Below, piece by piece: positions 15,181 to 25,176 of a DNA stretch of 64,000 nt; the first letter of the stretch is position 1; each line of letters opens with the position of its first letter. The translations under genes were made by a program, and so were the position numbers. Below the pieces are notes generated by a model. That model ran no database searches, was not told the origin of the DNA, and saw only the letters and a list, made by a program, of their open reading frames with translations. The stretch is from Rhizobium sp. TH2 (GTDB taxonomy: Bacteria > Pseudomonadota > Alphaproteobacteria > Rhizobiales > Rhizobiaceae). Where the stretch lies: the NCBI RefSeq assembly GCF_024707525.1, contig NZ_CP062231.1:4216001-4280000 (forward strand). The letters run 5' to 3'.

Positions 15181-16383
15181 TTATTTTGCTTTGTTCAGCA
15201 CGTCGACGCCCGGGAGCGGCTTGCCTTCCATCCATTCCAGGAAGGCGCCGCCGGCGGTCGATACATAGGTGAAATCATCGGCAACGCCGGCATGATTGAG
15301 CGCCGAGACCGTATCACCGCCGCCTGCTACCGAGACGAGCTTGCCGGCCTTGGTTTCCTCGGCGGCATGCCTCGCGGCAGAGACGGTCGCCGTGTCGAAA
15401 GGCTCGATCTCGAAGGCACCGAGCGGACCGTTCCAGACCAGCGTGTTGGCCTTGCCGATCCAGGCATTGACCGAGGCAACAGATTCCGGACCTACATCCA
15501 GCATCATCGCGTCGGCGGGAATGGATTTCACCGAAACAGTCTCGTTGGCGGCACCGGCCTTGAATTCGCGGGCCACCACGCCATCAACCGGCAACACGAT
15601 ATCGCAGCCCGACTTCTTGGCTTCGGCCATGATCTCACGCGCCGTCTCGGCGAGATCGTGCTCGCAGAGCGACTTGCCGACATTGATGCCTTGAGCGGCC
15701 AGAAAAGTATTTGCCATGCCGCCGCCGATGACCAGCGCATCGACCTTCTTCACCAGGTTCTTGAGCAGGTCGATCTTGGTCGAGACCTTGGCACCGCCGA
15801 CGATCGCGACGACCGGACGCGTCGGATTGCCGAGTCCCTTTTCCAGCGCTTCCAGTTCGGCCTGCATGGTACGGCCAGCATAGGCGGGAAGAATATGCGC
15901 CAGTCCTTCGGTCGAGGCGTGAGCGCGATGCGCGGCCGAGAAGGCGTCGTTGACGAAAATATCGCCATTGGCGGCAAGCGCCTTGACGAAATCCGGGTCG
16001 TTCTTTTCCTCGCCCTTGTGGAAGCGGGTATTTTCGAGCAACAGGATGCCACCATTCTCCATCGCGGCGACGGCCTCCGCTGCCGGCGCGCCGATGCAGT
16101 CGCTGGCGAACTGAACGCGATGATCGAGCACGGCCTCGACGGCGGACTGGATGATCTTGAGCGAATATTCCGGATCCGCCCCACCCTTCGGACGACCGAA
16201 ATGCGCCAGCAGGATCACCTTGGCGCCCTTATCGGAGAGCTCGAGAATGGTCGGCGCCACGCGTTCGATGCGCGTCGCGTCGGTCACCTTGCCATCCGAC
16301 ACCGGCACGTTGAGATCGACGCGCACGAGGACACGCTTGCCGATGATGTCGTTGAGATCGTCGAGGGTCTTGAAAGACGGCAT
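15181..16383 (-). CDS. pgk: Phosphoglycerate kinase
   Basis: A 400-residue enzyme transferring phosphate between 1,3-bisphosphoglycerate and ADP. Seen are the N-terminal [12 protein letters not shown] signature, [39 protein letters not shown], and the C-terminal nucleotide loop [15 protein letters not shown]. The start [12 protein letters not shown] was chosen because the length then matches the family. An in-frame extension of 86 codons upstream runs over the cvrA 3' end and is not coding. The ribosome site is weak. It follows gap and tkt on the same strand, interrupted by the antiporter gene. Confidence 0.97.
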   Translation of the reverse strand: MPSFKTLDDLNDIIGKRVLVRVDLNVPVSDGKVTDATRIERVAPTILELSDKGAKVILLAHFGRPKGGADPEYSLKIIQSAVEAVLDHRVQFASDCIGAPAAEAVAAMENGGILLLENTRFHKGEEKNDPDFVKALAANGDIFVNDAFSAAHRAHASTEGLAHILPAYAGRTMQAELEALEKGLGNPTRPVVAIVGGAKVSTKIDLLKNLVKKVDALVIGGGMANTFLAAQGINVGKSLCEHDLAETAREIMAEAKKSGCDIVLPVDGVVAREFKAGAANETVSVKSIPADAMMLDVGPESVASVNAWIGKANTLVWNGPLGAFEIEPFDTATVSAARHAAEETKAGKLVSVAGGGDTVSALNHAGVADDFTYVSTAGGAFLEWMEGKPLPGVDVLNKAK

Positions 16384-16459
16384 ATGAGCATTCCGCGCTG
16401 ATGTTGAAACCGGCGCGAACATACTACGGCAGGCATCAGACGCAAGCCGCGATTTGCCT

Positions 16460-18256
16460 CTAAGCCGAGGGTTTGAACTTGTTGCGCACGCGCTCGGCAA
16501 TCTCGTGAAGATTGAGGAAAACCGGCAGCGTGTGCCGCGGCTCGACGGCTTCCATGGAGATGCCGATCGAGGAGACATGGTTGGTTTCGTCGATGTCGCG
16601 CACGATGAGAATAATCGGCCCGAGACGAACGCGGTCGGCATAATCGGCCTTGCCGCCGAGCCGCGACAGCATCATCTCGCCGACCGTCATGCTCTTCTCA
16701 GATTCCAGCAGCAGGCCGGGCCCATAGGCCGCATCGAGTTCGCGCGCCGGACGGTGCGGGGAAATCGCGAAGGTGCCGAAGAATTCTTCGTCATCGACAT
16801 CGACCTGGGCACGGCTGGCGAACAGCCTGTCGAGCAGCGGAATGAAGGTCGGCGTCACGAAGAGATAGGCAAGATCGTTCTCGCGCAGCCGGCCGGCATA
16901 TTGATAGCGCATCGACCGACCGTCGCGGATCACCAGCGACGGTGTCGCCCAGCGTGGAATACGTTCGCCGGTCAGCACCGGACTGTCCTTGATCACGCGA
17001 TAGGCCACCAGTTCATGGCTCGACGAGCGCGGCAGGTCGACCTCCAGGCGGTCGACCTCGCCGGTCTGCTTGGGAATGATCAGGCCCAGCCTGCGCGCCA
17101 CCGGCTTGATCGTCCAGCCCTGCAGCACCAGCGAGACGAGCACGATGATGAAGGTGATGTTGAAGAATTGTTGGCCGTTTTCGAGCCCCGACAGAATGGG
17201 GACGATGGAGAGCAGGATCGACACCGCGCCGCGCAGACCCACCCAGGCCAGGAAGGTAATTTCCTTCTGGTTGAAGTCGAACGGCAGCAGGCAGAGCCAC
17301 ACCGCCAGCGGACGCGCGACGAAGATGAGGAAGAGGCCGAGCACGATTGCCGGAACGATGATCACATTGAACTGCGACGGTGTCGCGAGCAGCCCGAGCA
17401 TCACGAACATGATGATCTGCGCCAGCCACGTCATGCCATCCTGAAAACGCTTGATCGCCAGCCGCGACTGCAGCTTCTTGTTGCCGGCATAAAGCCCCGC
17501 GACATAGACCGCGAGAAAGCCGCTGCCGTGCAGCGCACCGGTGATCGAAAACACCAGCAGCGCCAGTGCCAGCACCAGGATCGGCGCCAGCCCGCGATCC
17601 TCGTCGAAACGGTTCGCGGCGGCAACGATGAGCCAGCCACCGGCAAGACCGGCAACCAGGCCGATACCCATTTCCTGGACGAAAGACATCAGAAGCGCGA
17701 GATTGAAGCCGGCGAACCCTTGGCCCGACGTGATCAAGTTGACCAGCATGATCGTCAGGAAGATCGCCATCGGATCGTTGGTGCCGGATTCGACTTCCAG
17801 CGTAGAAGTGATCTGGTCGCGGATGTTGATGCCACTGATCCGCAGCAGGAAGAACACGGCCGCGGCATCCGTCGAAGCGACGATCGAGCCAAGCAGCAGG
17901 CCTTCGAGGAACGAGAAATTCGTGAGGTAGATGGTGACGATCGCAACGAGGCCGGTTGTGATCAGCACGCCCACCGAGGCCAGCAGCATGGCGGGCGCGG
18001 CGGCAGTCTTGAACGCCTCGATCGGTGTTCCGAAGCCTGAATCGAACAGGATCACAGCAAGCGCGACATAGCCGAACATGAGTGAAAGCCCGTTATTGCT
18101 GAAATCAATACCCAGACCATCAACACCGGCAATCAGGCCGACGCCCAGAAAAAGTAAAAGAAGAGGCGCGCCAAATCTAAACGCAAGTATAGAAGAAAAA
18201 GCAGCCAGCAAAACCAGCGCCGAGCAGACCAAAACAACTGTATAAAATGCGTCCAA
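16460..18256 (-). CDS. cvrA: CvrA/NhaP2-type potassium(sodium)/proton antiporter
   Basis: A 598-residue protein with a CPA1/CPA2-like membrane domain of about 12-13 helices (residues 1-400), including [27 protein letters not shown], and [12 protein letters not shown] with the ND pair of the ion site. A TrkA_C-like regulatory domain (about 400-490) and a C-terminal domain (about 500-590) with [18 protein letters not shown] follow. It probably exports cations to protect cell volume and pH. No ATG is available. TTG at 18256 (LDAFYTVV) has AAAGGGGG at the right distance, and another TTG lies 14 codons upstream. Confidence 0.87.
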   Translation of the reverse strand: MDAFYTVVLVCSALVLLAAFSSILAFRFGAPLLLLFLGVGLIAGVDGLGIDFSNNGLSLMFGYVALAVILFDSGFGTPIEAFKTAAAPAMLLASVGVLITTGLVAIVTIYLTNFSFLEGLLLGSIVASTDAAAVFFLLRISGINIRDQITSTLEVESGTNDPMAIFLTIMLVNLITSGQGFAGFNLALLMSFVQEMGIGLVAGLAGGWLIVAAANRFDEDRGLAPILVLALALLVFSITGALHGSGFLAVYVAGLYAGNKKLQSRLAIKRFQDGMTWLAQIIMFVMLGLLATPSQFNVIIVPAIVLGLFLIFVARPLAVWLCLLPFDFNQKEITFLAWVGLRGAVSILLSIVPILSGLENGQQFFNITFIIVLVSLVLQGWTIKPVARRLGLIIPKQTGEVDRLEVDLPRSSSHELVAYRVIKDSPVLTGERIPRWATPSLVIRDGRSMRYQYAGRLRENDLAYLFVTPTFIPLLDRLFASRAQVDVDDEEFFGTFAISPHRPARELDAAYGPGLLLESEKSMTVGEMMLSRLGGKADYADRVRLGPIILIVRDIDETNHVSSIGISMEAVEPRHTLPVFLNLHEIAERVRNKFKPSA

Positions 18257-18446
18257 ACTTGCCCCCTTTCGCCACGCATCAGTACCGACGAAACTCAAAA
18301 AACTTCGCCATAGACAATATAGAATTTTAAATTACCATCGCCCGATGCAATCATATTTCGGACATGGAGAAGGATGAGACCGGAGCGAATCCCGGCTACG
18401 CATTATTGAAACTATATATATGGACAAGAATGCGGCGAAGACAAAC

Positions 18447-18481
18447 GGAAAAAGAAAAAAGGCGGGCAAAAATTGCCCGCC
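18447..18481 (-). terminator. Strong terminator after gap
   Basis: GGCGGGCAA and TTGCCCGCC pair perfectly at 18461-18481 around a 3-base loop and are followed on the minus strand by TTTTTTCTTTTT. It lies 31 bases past the gap stop. Confidence 0.92.
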
Positions 18482-18511
18482 TCTGGAATCATCTTCTGAA
18501 TTTTAGAAAGT

Positions 18512-19519
18512 TCAGATCAGCTTGGCCATCGCTATAGCGGTGTCGGACATGCGGTTGGAGAAGCCCCACTCGTTGTCGTACCACGCCAGAACCGAAACCA
18601 GCGAACCGTCCATGACCTTGGTCTGGTCGAGCGCCACGGTCGAGGAATGCGGATCGTGGTTGAAGTCGATCGAGACGTTCGGATGGTTGGTATAGGCCAG
18701 CACGTTCTTGAGGCGGCCATCGGCGGCGGCGATCAGCGCGTCGTTGATGTCCTTCACGGTCACCGACTTCGAAGCGACGAACTTGAAATCGACGAGCGAC
18801 ACGTTCGGGGTGGGCACGCGCACGGAAATACCGTCGAGCTTGCCCTTCAGCGCCGGAATGACGAGGCCGATCGCCTTTGCGGCACCGGTCGACGTCGGGA
18901 TCTGGCTGAGCGCCGCGGCGCGGCCGCGATAGAGATCCTTGTGCATCGTGTCCAGCGTCGGCTGGTCGCCGGTATAGGAATGGATCGTCGTCATCATGCC
19001 GCGCTCGATGCCGAATGCCGAATGCAGGACATCGACGACAGGCGCCAGGCAGTTGGTGGTGCAGGACGCGTTGGAGACGACGAGATCTTCCCTCGTCAGC
19101 GTGTCGTGGTTGACGCCGTAGACGATCGTCTTGTCGGCGCCTTCGGACGGCGCGGAGACGAGAACGCGCTTGGCGCCTGCCGAAAGATGGATCGCCGCCT
19201 TGTCCTTCGCCGTGAAGATGCCCGTGCATTCCATCACGATATCGATGCCGAGGTCGCCCCAAGGCAGCTTGCCCGGATCACGCTCGGCATAGACCTTGAA
19301 GCTCTCGGAACCGACCGAGATCACGTCGCCGTCGACCTTCACTTCATGCGGGAAGCGGCCATGCACCGAGTCAAATCGCATCAGGTGCGCATTGGTCTCG
19401 ACCGGGCCGAGATCGTTGACGGCAACGACGTCGATGTCCTTGCGGCCGGATTCGTAAATCGCGCGCAGCACGTTGCGGCCGATGCGGCCGAATCCGTTGA
19501 TAGCTACCTTGACTGCCAT
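18512..19519 (-). CDS. gap: Glyceraldehyde-3-phosphate dehydrogenase, type I
   Basis: A 335-residue enzyme. The NAD fold begins VAINGFGRIGRNVLRA. The catalytic cysteine is in SNASCTTNCLAP (about 152-163), with HSYTGDQ and AAKAIGLVIP next, and WYDNEWGFSNRM near the end. It converts glyceraldehyde 3-phosphate to 1,3-bisphosphoglycerate. It sits 69 bases after tkt on the same strand, with a ribosome site (CAGGAG) ahead of the ATG and a strong terminator behind it. Confidence 0.97.
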   Translation of the reverse strand: MAVKVAINGFGRIGRNVLRAIYESGRKDIDVVAVNDLGPVETNAHLMRFDSVHGRFPHEVKVDGDVISVGSESFKVYAERDPGKLPWGDLGIDIVMECTGIFTAKDKAAIHLSAGAKRVLVSAPSEGADKTIVYGVNHDTLTREDLVVSNASCTTNCLAPVVDVLHSAFGIERGMMTTIHSYTGDQPTLDTMHKDLYRGRAAALSQIPTSTGAAKAIGLVIPALKGKLDGISVRVPTPNVSLVDFKFVASKSVTVKDINDALIAAADGRLKNVLAYTNHPNVSIDFNHDPHSSTVALDQTKVMDGSLVSVLAWYDNEWGFSNRMSDTAIAMAKLI

Positions 19520-19588
19520 GGTGTGTTTCTCCTGGTCAACCTTATCGAGGCGCTTGTTTAGCGCCCCTTTTGATGCATTTCAATCGAT

Positions 19589-21565
19589 TTATGCGAGCTT
19601 CTTTTCGGCAAGCGCGACAACCGCTTCCGGCGTAATGCCGAAATAATTGTAGAGGTCCTTGTAGGGGGCCGAAGCGCCGAAACTCTTCATCCCGACAAAG
19701 CCGCCATCGTTGCCGATGAACTGATCCCAGCCCTGTCGCACGCCGGCTTCGACCGCGATCTTCACCTTGGATGTGCCGATAACCGATGCCTGATATTCCG
19801 CCGACTGCTTGTCGAACAGCTCAAAAGCGGGCACCGAGACGACGCGGGCAGCGATGCCCTTGGCGCCGAGCAATTCCTTCGCCTTGAGGGCGATTTCGAC
19901 TTCCGAACCAGCGGCGAAGATCGTTACCGGAGCGTCAGTGGCATCGGAGAGCACATAGGCGCCCTTGGCCGACAGATTTTCTTCCGTAAAGGACGTGCGT
20001 GCCGCGATCAGGTTCTGGCGGGTCAGCGCCAGGCCCGAAGGATGCTTCTTGGCTTCAAGCGCCAGCTGCCAGCATTCTGCCGTTTCGGTCGCGTCCGCCG
20101 GGCGGAACATGACGAGCCCCGGAATGGCGCGCAGGGCAGCCATCTGCTCCACGGGCTGGTGGGTCGGACCGTCTTCGCCGAGGCCGATCGAGTCATGCGT
20201 CAGCACATGGATGACGCGAATGCCCATCAGCGAGGCAAGCCGGATCGGGGGGCGGCAATAATCCGAGAAGATCAGGAAGCCACCACCATAGGGAATGAGA
20301 CCGCCATGCAGTGCAACGCCATTCATCGCCGCGGCCATGCCGTGCTCGCGGATGCCCCAATGCATGTAGCGGCCGCTGAAATCGGTCGGCGTGATCGACT
20401 TCATCTGGCTGGTCTTGGTGTTGTTGGATGGCGTCAGGTCGGCCGAGCCGCCCAGCGTTTCGGGCAGGAAGCCGTTGACGACTTCCAGCACATCCTCGGA
20501 CGCCTTGCGGGTCGCGACACCAGCCTTGGATTCGGCAAGCTTGCGCTTGTGATCGTTGATCGCGGCATCGAAGCCCTTCGGCAGGTCGCCGGCAAAACGG
20601 CGCTCGAATTCGGCTTTGTGCGACGAAGCAGCAAGACGGCCTTCCCATTCCTTCCGCGCGGACGCGCCACGGCCGCCGGCTTCACGCCAGGGCTTCAGGA
20701 TCTCGTCTGGAATGACGAAGGCTTCCCACGGCCAGTCGAGCGCCACGCGGGTCGCGGCGATTTCCTCGGCGCCGAGCGGCGAGCCATGGACCTTGTGGGT
20801 GCCGGCCTTGTTCGGGGCGCCGAAACCGATCGTCGTCTTGCAGGCGATGAAGGTCGGCTTGTCGGATTTGTGGGCCTGCTCGATGGCCGAGGCGATCGCC
20901 TCCGGATCGTGGCCGTCGATTTCGATCGTGTTCCAATGCACCGACTTGAAGCGGGCGATCTGGTCGGTCGAATCCGACAGCGACACCGCACCGTCGATGG
21001 TGATCGAATTGTTGTCCCAGAAGAGGATCAGCTTGTTGAGCTTCAGGTGACCGGCCAGCGCGATCGCCTCATGGCTGATGCCCTCCATCAGGCAGCCGTC
21101 GCCGGCCAGCACATAGGTGTAGTGGCTCTGGAGGTCGGAGCCGAACTCCTCCTCCAGCTTGCGCTCGGCAATGGCAAAACCCACCGAATTGGCAAGACCC
21201 TGGCCGAGCGGGCCGGTGGTCGTCTCGATACCGGTCGCGTGGCCGTATTCCGGATGGCCGGCGGTCTTGGAATGGAGCTGGCGGAACTGCTTGAGGTCCT
21301 CAATGCCCATATCCGCGTAACCGGTGAGGTAGAGAACCGAATAGAGCAGCATCGAACCGTGGCCGGCCGACAGGATGAAGCGGTCGCGATCGGGCCAGTG
21401 CGGCGCCTTCGGATCGAATTTCAAATATTTCGTGAACAGCACCGTGGCCACGTCGGCCGCCCCCATGGGCAGGCCCGGGTGACCGGAATTCGCCTTCTCG
21501 ACGGCATCCATGGAAAGGAAACGGATCGCATTCGCCATCCGGTCGTGTTGTTCGCGTGATGTCAT
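19589..21565 (-). CDS. tkt: Transketolase
   Basis: A 658-residue thiamine-diphosphate enzyme exchanging two-carbon units in the pentose phosphate pathway. Seen are [21 protein letters not shown], the ThDP motif [15 protein letters not shown] ... [24 protein letters not shown], the pyrimidine-domain stretch [13 protein letters not shown], and [17 protein letters not shown]. The start [15 protein letters not shown] follows family practice; the upstream open frame is chance. It is first in a tkt-gap unit. Confidence 0.97.
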   Translation of the reverse strand: MTSREQHDRMANAIRFLSMDAVEKANSGHPGLPMGAADVATVLFTKYLKFDPKAPHWPDRDRFILSAGHGSMLLYSVLYLTGYADMGIEDLKQFRQLHSKTAGHPEYGHATGIETTTGPLGQGLANSVGFAIAERKLEEEFGSDLQSHYTYVLAGDGCLMEGISHEAIALAGHLKLNKLILFWDNNSITIDGAVSLSDSTDQIARFKSVHWNTIEIDGHDPEAIASAIEQAHKSDKPTFIACKTTIGFGAPNKAGTHKVHGSPLGAEEIAATRVALDWPWEAFVIPDEILKPWREAGGRGASARKEWEGRLAASSHKAEFERRFAGDLPKGFDAAINDHKRKLAESKAGVATRKASEDVLEVVNGFLPETLGGSADLTPSNNTKTSQMKSITPTDFSGRYMHWGIREHGMAAAMNGVALHGGLIPYGGGFLIFSDYCRPPIRLASLMGIRVIHVLTHDSIGLGEDGPTHQPVEQMAALRAIPGLVMFRPADATETAECWQLALEAKKHPSGLALTRQNLIAARTSFTEENLSAKGAYVLSDATDAPVTIFAAGSEVEIALKAKELLGAKGIAARVVSVPAFELFDKQSAEYQASVIGTSKVKIAVEAGVRQGWDQFIGNDGGFVGMKSFGASAPYKDLYNYFGITPEAVVALAEKKLA

Positions 21566-21799
21566 GATCTTTGTCGCCGGCTCCGGTGTTCGTGAAGGGC
21601 AACCCGCAGGCTGCCTTAAACCGACGGGAGACATAGCAGTTGGACGCAGGCTGTCAATCAATTCGGCCCAGCTTTGGCGGAGCTCCCGGCAAAAATTGCG
21701 CCTGCCGCGCAGCCATGATTTGCCCCGCGCCATTAACCACCGCGAGGAAGCACTGCAAGTCTTCCACAGAATTGCCTGATTCTACGTCGCTTTGATTGA

Positions 21800-21850
21800 T
21801 TGACGCGGGCCGAAACCTTCCAATACTATCGCGTAAGAAGGTTCGGCCCG
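21800..21850 (+). promoter_or_regulatory. DUF4164-zapA promoter embedded in an inverted repeat
   Basis: TTGACG (21800-21805), an 18-base spacer and TACTAT (21824-21829) look like a promoter. A 15-base left arm (21806-21820, CGGGCCGAAACCTTC) fills the spacer, and its near-exact reverse complement (21837-21850, one base shorter) follows the -10, so the -10 sits at the centre of the repeat. This could be a repressor site or a regulated leader hairpin. Confidence 0.5.
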
Positions 21851-21875
21851 CAGCCGGTCGATTCGTAAAGGTGCG

Positions 21876-22163
21876 ATGGGTTTGATAACGATGCCCGCAG
21901 GGACGGCGGTCAAGACGGCGATCGAAGAGCTTCGCGACGCGTTGGGCGCACTTGATCGCTCAATCGACCAGCGCTTCGAGCGCGAGAGGGATTCCTCCGA
22001 AATGGAGCAGGAGATTCGCCGCGTCCATGCGGACCGGTCTCGCCTTGCGCAGGATCTCGACCAGTCCGAATTCCGGGCCAACCGGCTTGAAGAAGTCAAC
22101 CGCGAGGTCTCCCGCCGTCTGGTAACGGCGATGGAAACAATCCGCGCGGTTCTCGATCGTTGA
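21876..22163 (+). CDS. DUF4164 coiled-coil protein
   Basis: A 95-residue, highly charged, helical protein with heptad-like spacing over most of its length (AIEELRDALGALDRSIDQRFERERDSSEMEQEIRRV...). It matches the small DUF4164 family that precedes zapA in Rhizobiales. It has an AAAGGTG ribosome site and lies 18 bases before zapA in the same orientation. A role in division or as a ZapA partner is inferred only from this linkage. Confidence 0.75.
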   Translation: MGLITMPAGTAVKTAIEELRDALGALDRSIDQRFERERDSSEMEQEIRRVHADRSRLAQDLDQSEFRANRLEEVNREVSRRLVTAMETIRAVLDR

Positions 22164-22181
22164 ATTCATTGGAAAGCAGAT

Positions 22182-22553
22182 ATGGCCCAGGTAATTGTGA
22201 CGATCGACGGCAAGGCCTATCGCATGGCGTGCGAGGAAGGCCAGGAAGCCCATCTCGAGGGACTGGCGCAGAATTTCGACCGTTACGTCGGCCACCTCAA
22301 GACCCAGTTCGGCGAGATCGGCGATCTGAGGCTCACGGTCATGGCGTCGATCATGGTCATGGACGAGCTCTCCGAGGCGAACCGCCGCATAGGCCAGATC
22401 GAGCAGGAACTCGAAGGCATGAAGAAGCATCGCGAGGGTTCAGCCTCCGTCGCCGAAAAAAGCGACCAGGCACTCGCCGGCATGCTGAGCGAATTGACCA
22501 GCCAGGTCCGGTCGATCGCCGCCAAGCTGGATGGCACCGGCGAGACTGCGTGA
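22182..22553 (+). CDS. zapA: Cell division protein ZapA
   Basis: A 123-residue ZapA-type protein. The N-terminal globular part (MAQVIVTIDGKAYRMACEEGQEAHLEGLAQNFDRYV) is followed by LRLTVMASIMVMDELSEA and a long coiled coil. ZapA bundles FtsZ filaments at the division site. It is co-oriented with the DUF4164 gene upstream and followed within 60 bases by the 6S RNA gene, the standard alphaproteobacterial arrangement. Confidence 0.92.
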   Translation: MAQVIVTIDGKAYRMACEEGQEAHLEGLAQNFDRYVGHLKTQFGEIGDLRLTVMASIMVMDELSEANRRIGQIEQELEGMKKHREGSASVAEKSDQALAGMLSELTSQVRSIAAKLDGTGETA

Positions 22554-22612
22554 ATGCGAAATAAGCCTCGGTCTGCCCCTTTCGTTTCCTCGAAAAAACA
22601 ACTATATAGCGT

Positions 22613-22771
22613 GTGCGGTCTGCGCCTCTTGACAGGATAAATGTTTCCTTGGGCCATACTCGATCTTAAGGGAGCTGTCCCTGTTCCGGCCCGTGGGCTG
22701 GGGCACACGGTTCCCACCTACTTTGTAGGCACCAGGGATCGAACCATCCATCGGATGTTGTGGATCGCACT
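22613..22771 (+). ncRNA. ssrS: 6S RNA (SsrS)
   Basis: The position right after zapA is where 6S RNA lies in alphaproteobacteria. The ends close as a 9-bp stem (GTGCGGTCT near 22613 with GGATCGCAC ending at 22770). TCGATC near 22669 pairs with GATCGA near 22738, and TCCCTG pairs with CAGGGA, leaving the large interrupted bulge typical of 6S. The total length of about 158 bases fits. A TATATA at 22603-22608 is a good -10, and a T-rich run follows the 3' end. 6S RNA traps the housekeeping RNA polymerase holoenzyme in stationary phase. Confidence 0.85.
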
Positions 22772-22789
22772 TTTCCCTTTTTTCTGAAT

Positions 22790-23278
22790 TCAGCGCACCT
22801 GGCTCAGCAGCAATGCCGTGATCCACATGCCAACAGCGAATATGGTGTGCCCGAACAGGTTCATCGCCCGCGCCTTGATGGGATCGGGCGTCTTCGATGC
22901 CGCCCGTCCGAGGCCGAGGCCCGGCTGCAGCAGGAACCATCCGGCGGACACCGTGACAATTCCCCAGACGAAGGCCGGCATGAAGGTGGGGTATGCCAGC
23001 CATGACCGTCCCATGAAAACGGCGAGCACGACGCCGTAGACGATGCCGACGGCATAATGGAAGATCCAGCCGAGAGCCTGTTCATGTGCGTAGGGCTCTG
23101 CCTTGGCGATGTTCGTGTGAAAAACCACGCCGTTTTTGAGATGCCATGTCCATCGGCCGACCGGCGCCCAGTTCGGCGCGTTTTCCTTAAATACCTTCCA
23201 GAGAATGACGGCCCAAATGTCCATGGCGACCGTGCCGCCGATGCCGATCAGAATACCGCGCAAGATGATGTCGAGCAT
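22790..23278 (-). CDS. DUF2938 membrane protein
   Basis: A 162-residue protein with four predicted helices (about 3-23, 66-88, 95-115, 140-160). It resembles the DUF2938 family (GGTVAMDIWAVILW, NWAPVGRW, HYAVGIVYGVVLAVFMGRSWL). Function is unknown. It is convergent with the 6S RNA gene, its stop only about 20 bases from the RNA's 3' end. It lies at the left end of the segment that appears inverted relative to related genomes. Confidence 0.8.
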   Translation of the reverse strand: MLDIILRGILIGIGGTVAMDIWAVILWKVFKENAPNWAPVGRWTWHLKNGVVFHTNIAKAEPYAHEQALGWIFHYAVGIVYGVVLAVFMGRSWLAYPTFMPAFVWGIVTVSAGWFLLQPGLGLGRAASKTPDPIKARAMNLFGHTIFAVGMWITALLLSQVR

Positions 23279-23431
23279 GTGAAGTCCGCAAGAAGGTGGG
23301 AAGATCAAACCAATCTAGATGCCGCTACGGCAAACATTGAGCCTCAGTAAAGGCAATCGACGAGAATTTCAACTTTTCATAGAAACGTCGCCAACGTATC
23401 AATGTTATCTCAATTGAGTCGGGGGGAGACC

Positions 23432-24187
23432 ATGGGAGCCAATGATACACTGCCAAGTTTGGCAGCTTTGGAAGCGCTTAAGCGTATAGTCCATCATATT
23501 GGGGCTGCAAACGAAGCGGTAACCGCTACAAAATTGAAGCGAACGTTGGGCCTGTCAGATCAACTTTTCCAGTTGGCTGCGGACTATGGATGCTCCCAAA
23601 AAATAATCAAGTGGAACGCCCATAACAAGTACAGCGGCCTCAAGGATTACGTAGTCCCAGAGGAGGCATACTACGACACGGTTATGACTAGCATAGAAGC
23701 TTTGTGGCTAAGCGAAGGATATGAGAGGAACCATTTTTATATAGAAAATACCTCTCGAAGGAATTCAAAAATTGAAGGCCCGTGGACGCGTCCCGATTTA
23801 ACCCTCGTGTCTCACAAGAAATTCCCGTGGACAATGGGTACAGAATTTGACGTGGTCACTTTTGAAATAAAACGACCTGATAGCGCCAATGTACTCGCGG
23901 TGTTTGAAGCACTCTCGCATGTCGCCGCCGCTACCCGAGCTTATGTCGTTTTCCCTGTCGACGCTGAAGCATGGCGTAAGTCAAATCCCGCACAAGAGAG
24001 GCGCGTAAAAGACGAATGCGTCCGACATGGCGTGGGCTTGATACTCGTCAATTCTTCCTCATCGGAAATTGCGCAACACGTCCTAAAGGCGTCACGTAGA
24101 GAAATAGATCACGAGAAATGCAGTGATTTCTTAGACGCGGTGGTATCACCGGGCGGCAAACGTCGCATATCCGAGTGGAAATCATAG
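23432..24187 (+). CDS. Predicted winged-helix plus PD-(D/E)XK nuclease-like protein
   Basis: A 251-residue protein. The N-terminal third (about 1-70) is helical and looks like a winged helix (AVTATKLKRTLGLSDQLFQLAADYG). The C-terminal part has WTRPDLTLV (about 116-124) and, about 20 residues later, DVVTFEIKRPD, matching the PD...(D/E)XK metal site of restriction-like nucleases, then VFEALSHVAAATRAYVVFPV. I recall a similar layout in uncharacterised HTH/REase proteins (COG2958-like). Base composition is clearly AT-richer than the neighbours, suggesting acquisition. The ATG at 23432 follows GGGGGAGA. No methylase or partner gene is adjacent. Confidence 0.6.
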   Translation: MGANDTLPSLAALEALKRIVHHIGAANEAVTATKLKRTLGLSDQLFQLAADYGCSQKIIKWNAHNKYSGLKDYVVPEEAYYDTVMTSIEALWLSEGYERNHFYIENTSRRNSKIEGPWTRPDLTLVSHKKFPWTMGTEFDVVTFEIKRPDSANVLAVFEALSHVAAATRAYVVFPVDAEAWRKSNPAQERRVKDECVRHGVGLILVNSSSSEIAQHVLKASRREIDHEKCSDFLDAVVSPGGKRRISEWKS

Positions 24188-24227
24188 CTGTATTGGCCCC
24201 ACTGCGGACATCCTCTCACAATGGAGG

Positions 24228-24260
24228 AAGCCCGGTCCGGCAGGGCGGCGGACCGGGCTT
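24228..24260. terminator. 12-bp perfect inverted repeat between convergent genes
   Basis: AAGCCCGGTCCG (24228-24239) and CGGACCGGGCTT (24249-24260) form a stable hairpin between the nuclease-like gene and the small secreted protein gene. Neither side has a long T tract. It probably acts as a bidirectional transcription or processing end. Confidence 0.6.
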
Positions 24261-24289
24261 CAGGGCAATCTGCGCCTTGGCGAACGGGG

Positions 24290-24517
24290 TTAGGCGCAGA
24301 TGCGGACTTTCTTCAGATAAGGATTGCCATGGAAATCGTATTTGAGCGTTTTCTCGATGCGGCAGCCGGGCAGGACATATTTGGTAACCACCGTGGCTTC
24401 GATGCGGCTGGTCTTCTGGGCAGTATCGAGGCGAACCGTCATGCCGGCCTGCGAAACGGCCGCGAAACCCAATGCGCCGATGCCGATTACCAATGCTGTC
24501 ATCAGAATCTTGCGCAT
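24290..24517 (-). CDS. Small secreted protein, unknown function
   Basis: A 75-residue protein with a clear signal peptide (MRKILMTALVIGIGALGFAAVSQAG, cleavage near residue 24). The mature part of about 50 residues contains two cysteines (in PGCRIEK and VRICA) that could form a disulfide. No family recognised. It stands alone between two hairpins, read leftwards. Confidence 0.6.
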   Translation of the reverse strand: MRKILMTALVIGIGALGFAAVSQAGMTVRLDTAQKTSRIEATVVTKYVLPGCRIEKTLKYDFHGNPYLKKVRICA

Positions 24518-24659
24518 CGTTTCGAACCTTCTTGCTGTCCCGTTTCCAGTGGGCCAAACCCATCCGTTGCATCTGTTTTCGCACGGAGAGCGGCCGATGG
24601 CTGTTACGAAGGGAACACCTATTCAAGACTCGTAACGTGGTGATGACGTTTTGGATCCA

Positions 24660-25094
24660 CTATGGGCCGAAACTTGTTACAATCGCGGCCGGCAGGCGTC
24701 TGGGACGGCCGCCACGATTGATGACGGCAATGGTGACGCGGGCGGCAATCAGCACCTTGTCACCAAGGCGGATTTCCTGACCGAGAACGAGCTTTGCCGC
24801 CAGTGCCCTTTCGGTTTTCGTGACAACAGTCAGGATATCGTCCATCCGTGCCGATGCCTTGAACTCGATTTCCATGCGATGGACGACGAAGGCGAGCCCC
24901 TCGCCCTCCGCGGCATGCATCTTCACCTGGTCGACGCCGAGGCAGCGGAGATAATCCGTGCGGCCGCGTTCCATGAAATGCAGGTAACGAGCATGATAAA
25001 CCACGCCCGAGAAATCCGTGTCCTCGTAATAGACCCGCTGGGTCAGCACGTGACCCTCTGGTGTCAGGGCGCCGGATAGGGGAATATTCATCAT
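24660..25094 (-). CDS. ybgC: YbgC-family acyl-CoA thioesterase
   Basis: A 144-residue hotdog-fold enzyme. RVYYEDTDFSGVVYHARYLHFMERGRTDYLR carries the catalytic Asp and Tyr/His of the YbgC group. It hydrolyses acyl-CoA thioesters and is normally the first gene of the tol-pal cluster. Here no tolQ follows; a small secreted protein gene lies downstream instead. Two consecutive ATG codons are possible starts, and the ribosome site is weak. Confidence 0.88.
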   Translation of the reverse strand: MMNIPLSGALTPEGHVLTQRVYYEDTDFSGVVYHARYLHFMERGRTDYLRCLGVDQVKMHAAEGEGLAFVVHRMEIEFKASARMDDILTVVTKTERALAAKLVLGQEIRLGDKVLIAARVTIAVINRGGRPRRLPAAIVTSFGP

Positions 25095-25176
25095 GGGCAA
25101 GCCGTAGAGATATTAGTGACTCTGCGCGGAAACCCGCAGTCGTGGCAGCTATAGTGGCAAGCGAGAGGATATGACA

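Noticed and set aside
16454..18040. 528-codon plus-strand frame opposite cvrA
   Set aside because: Arg/His/Gln-rich translation typical of an antisense shadow; the antiporter on the other strand is unmistakable.
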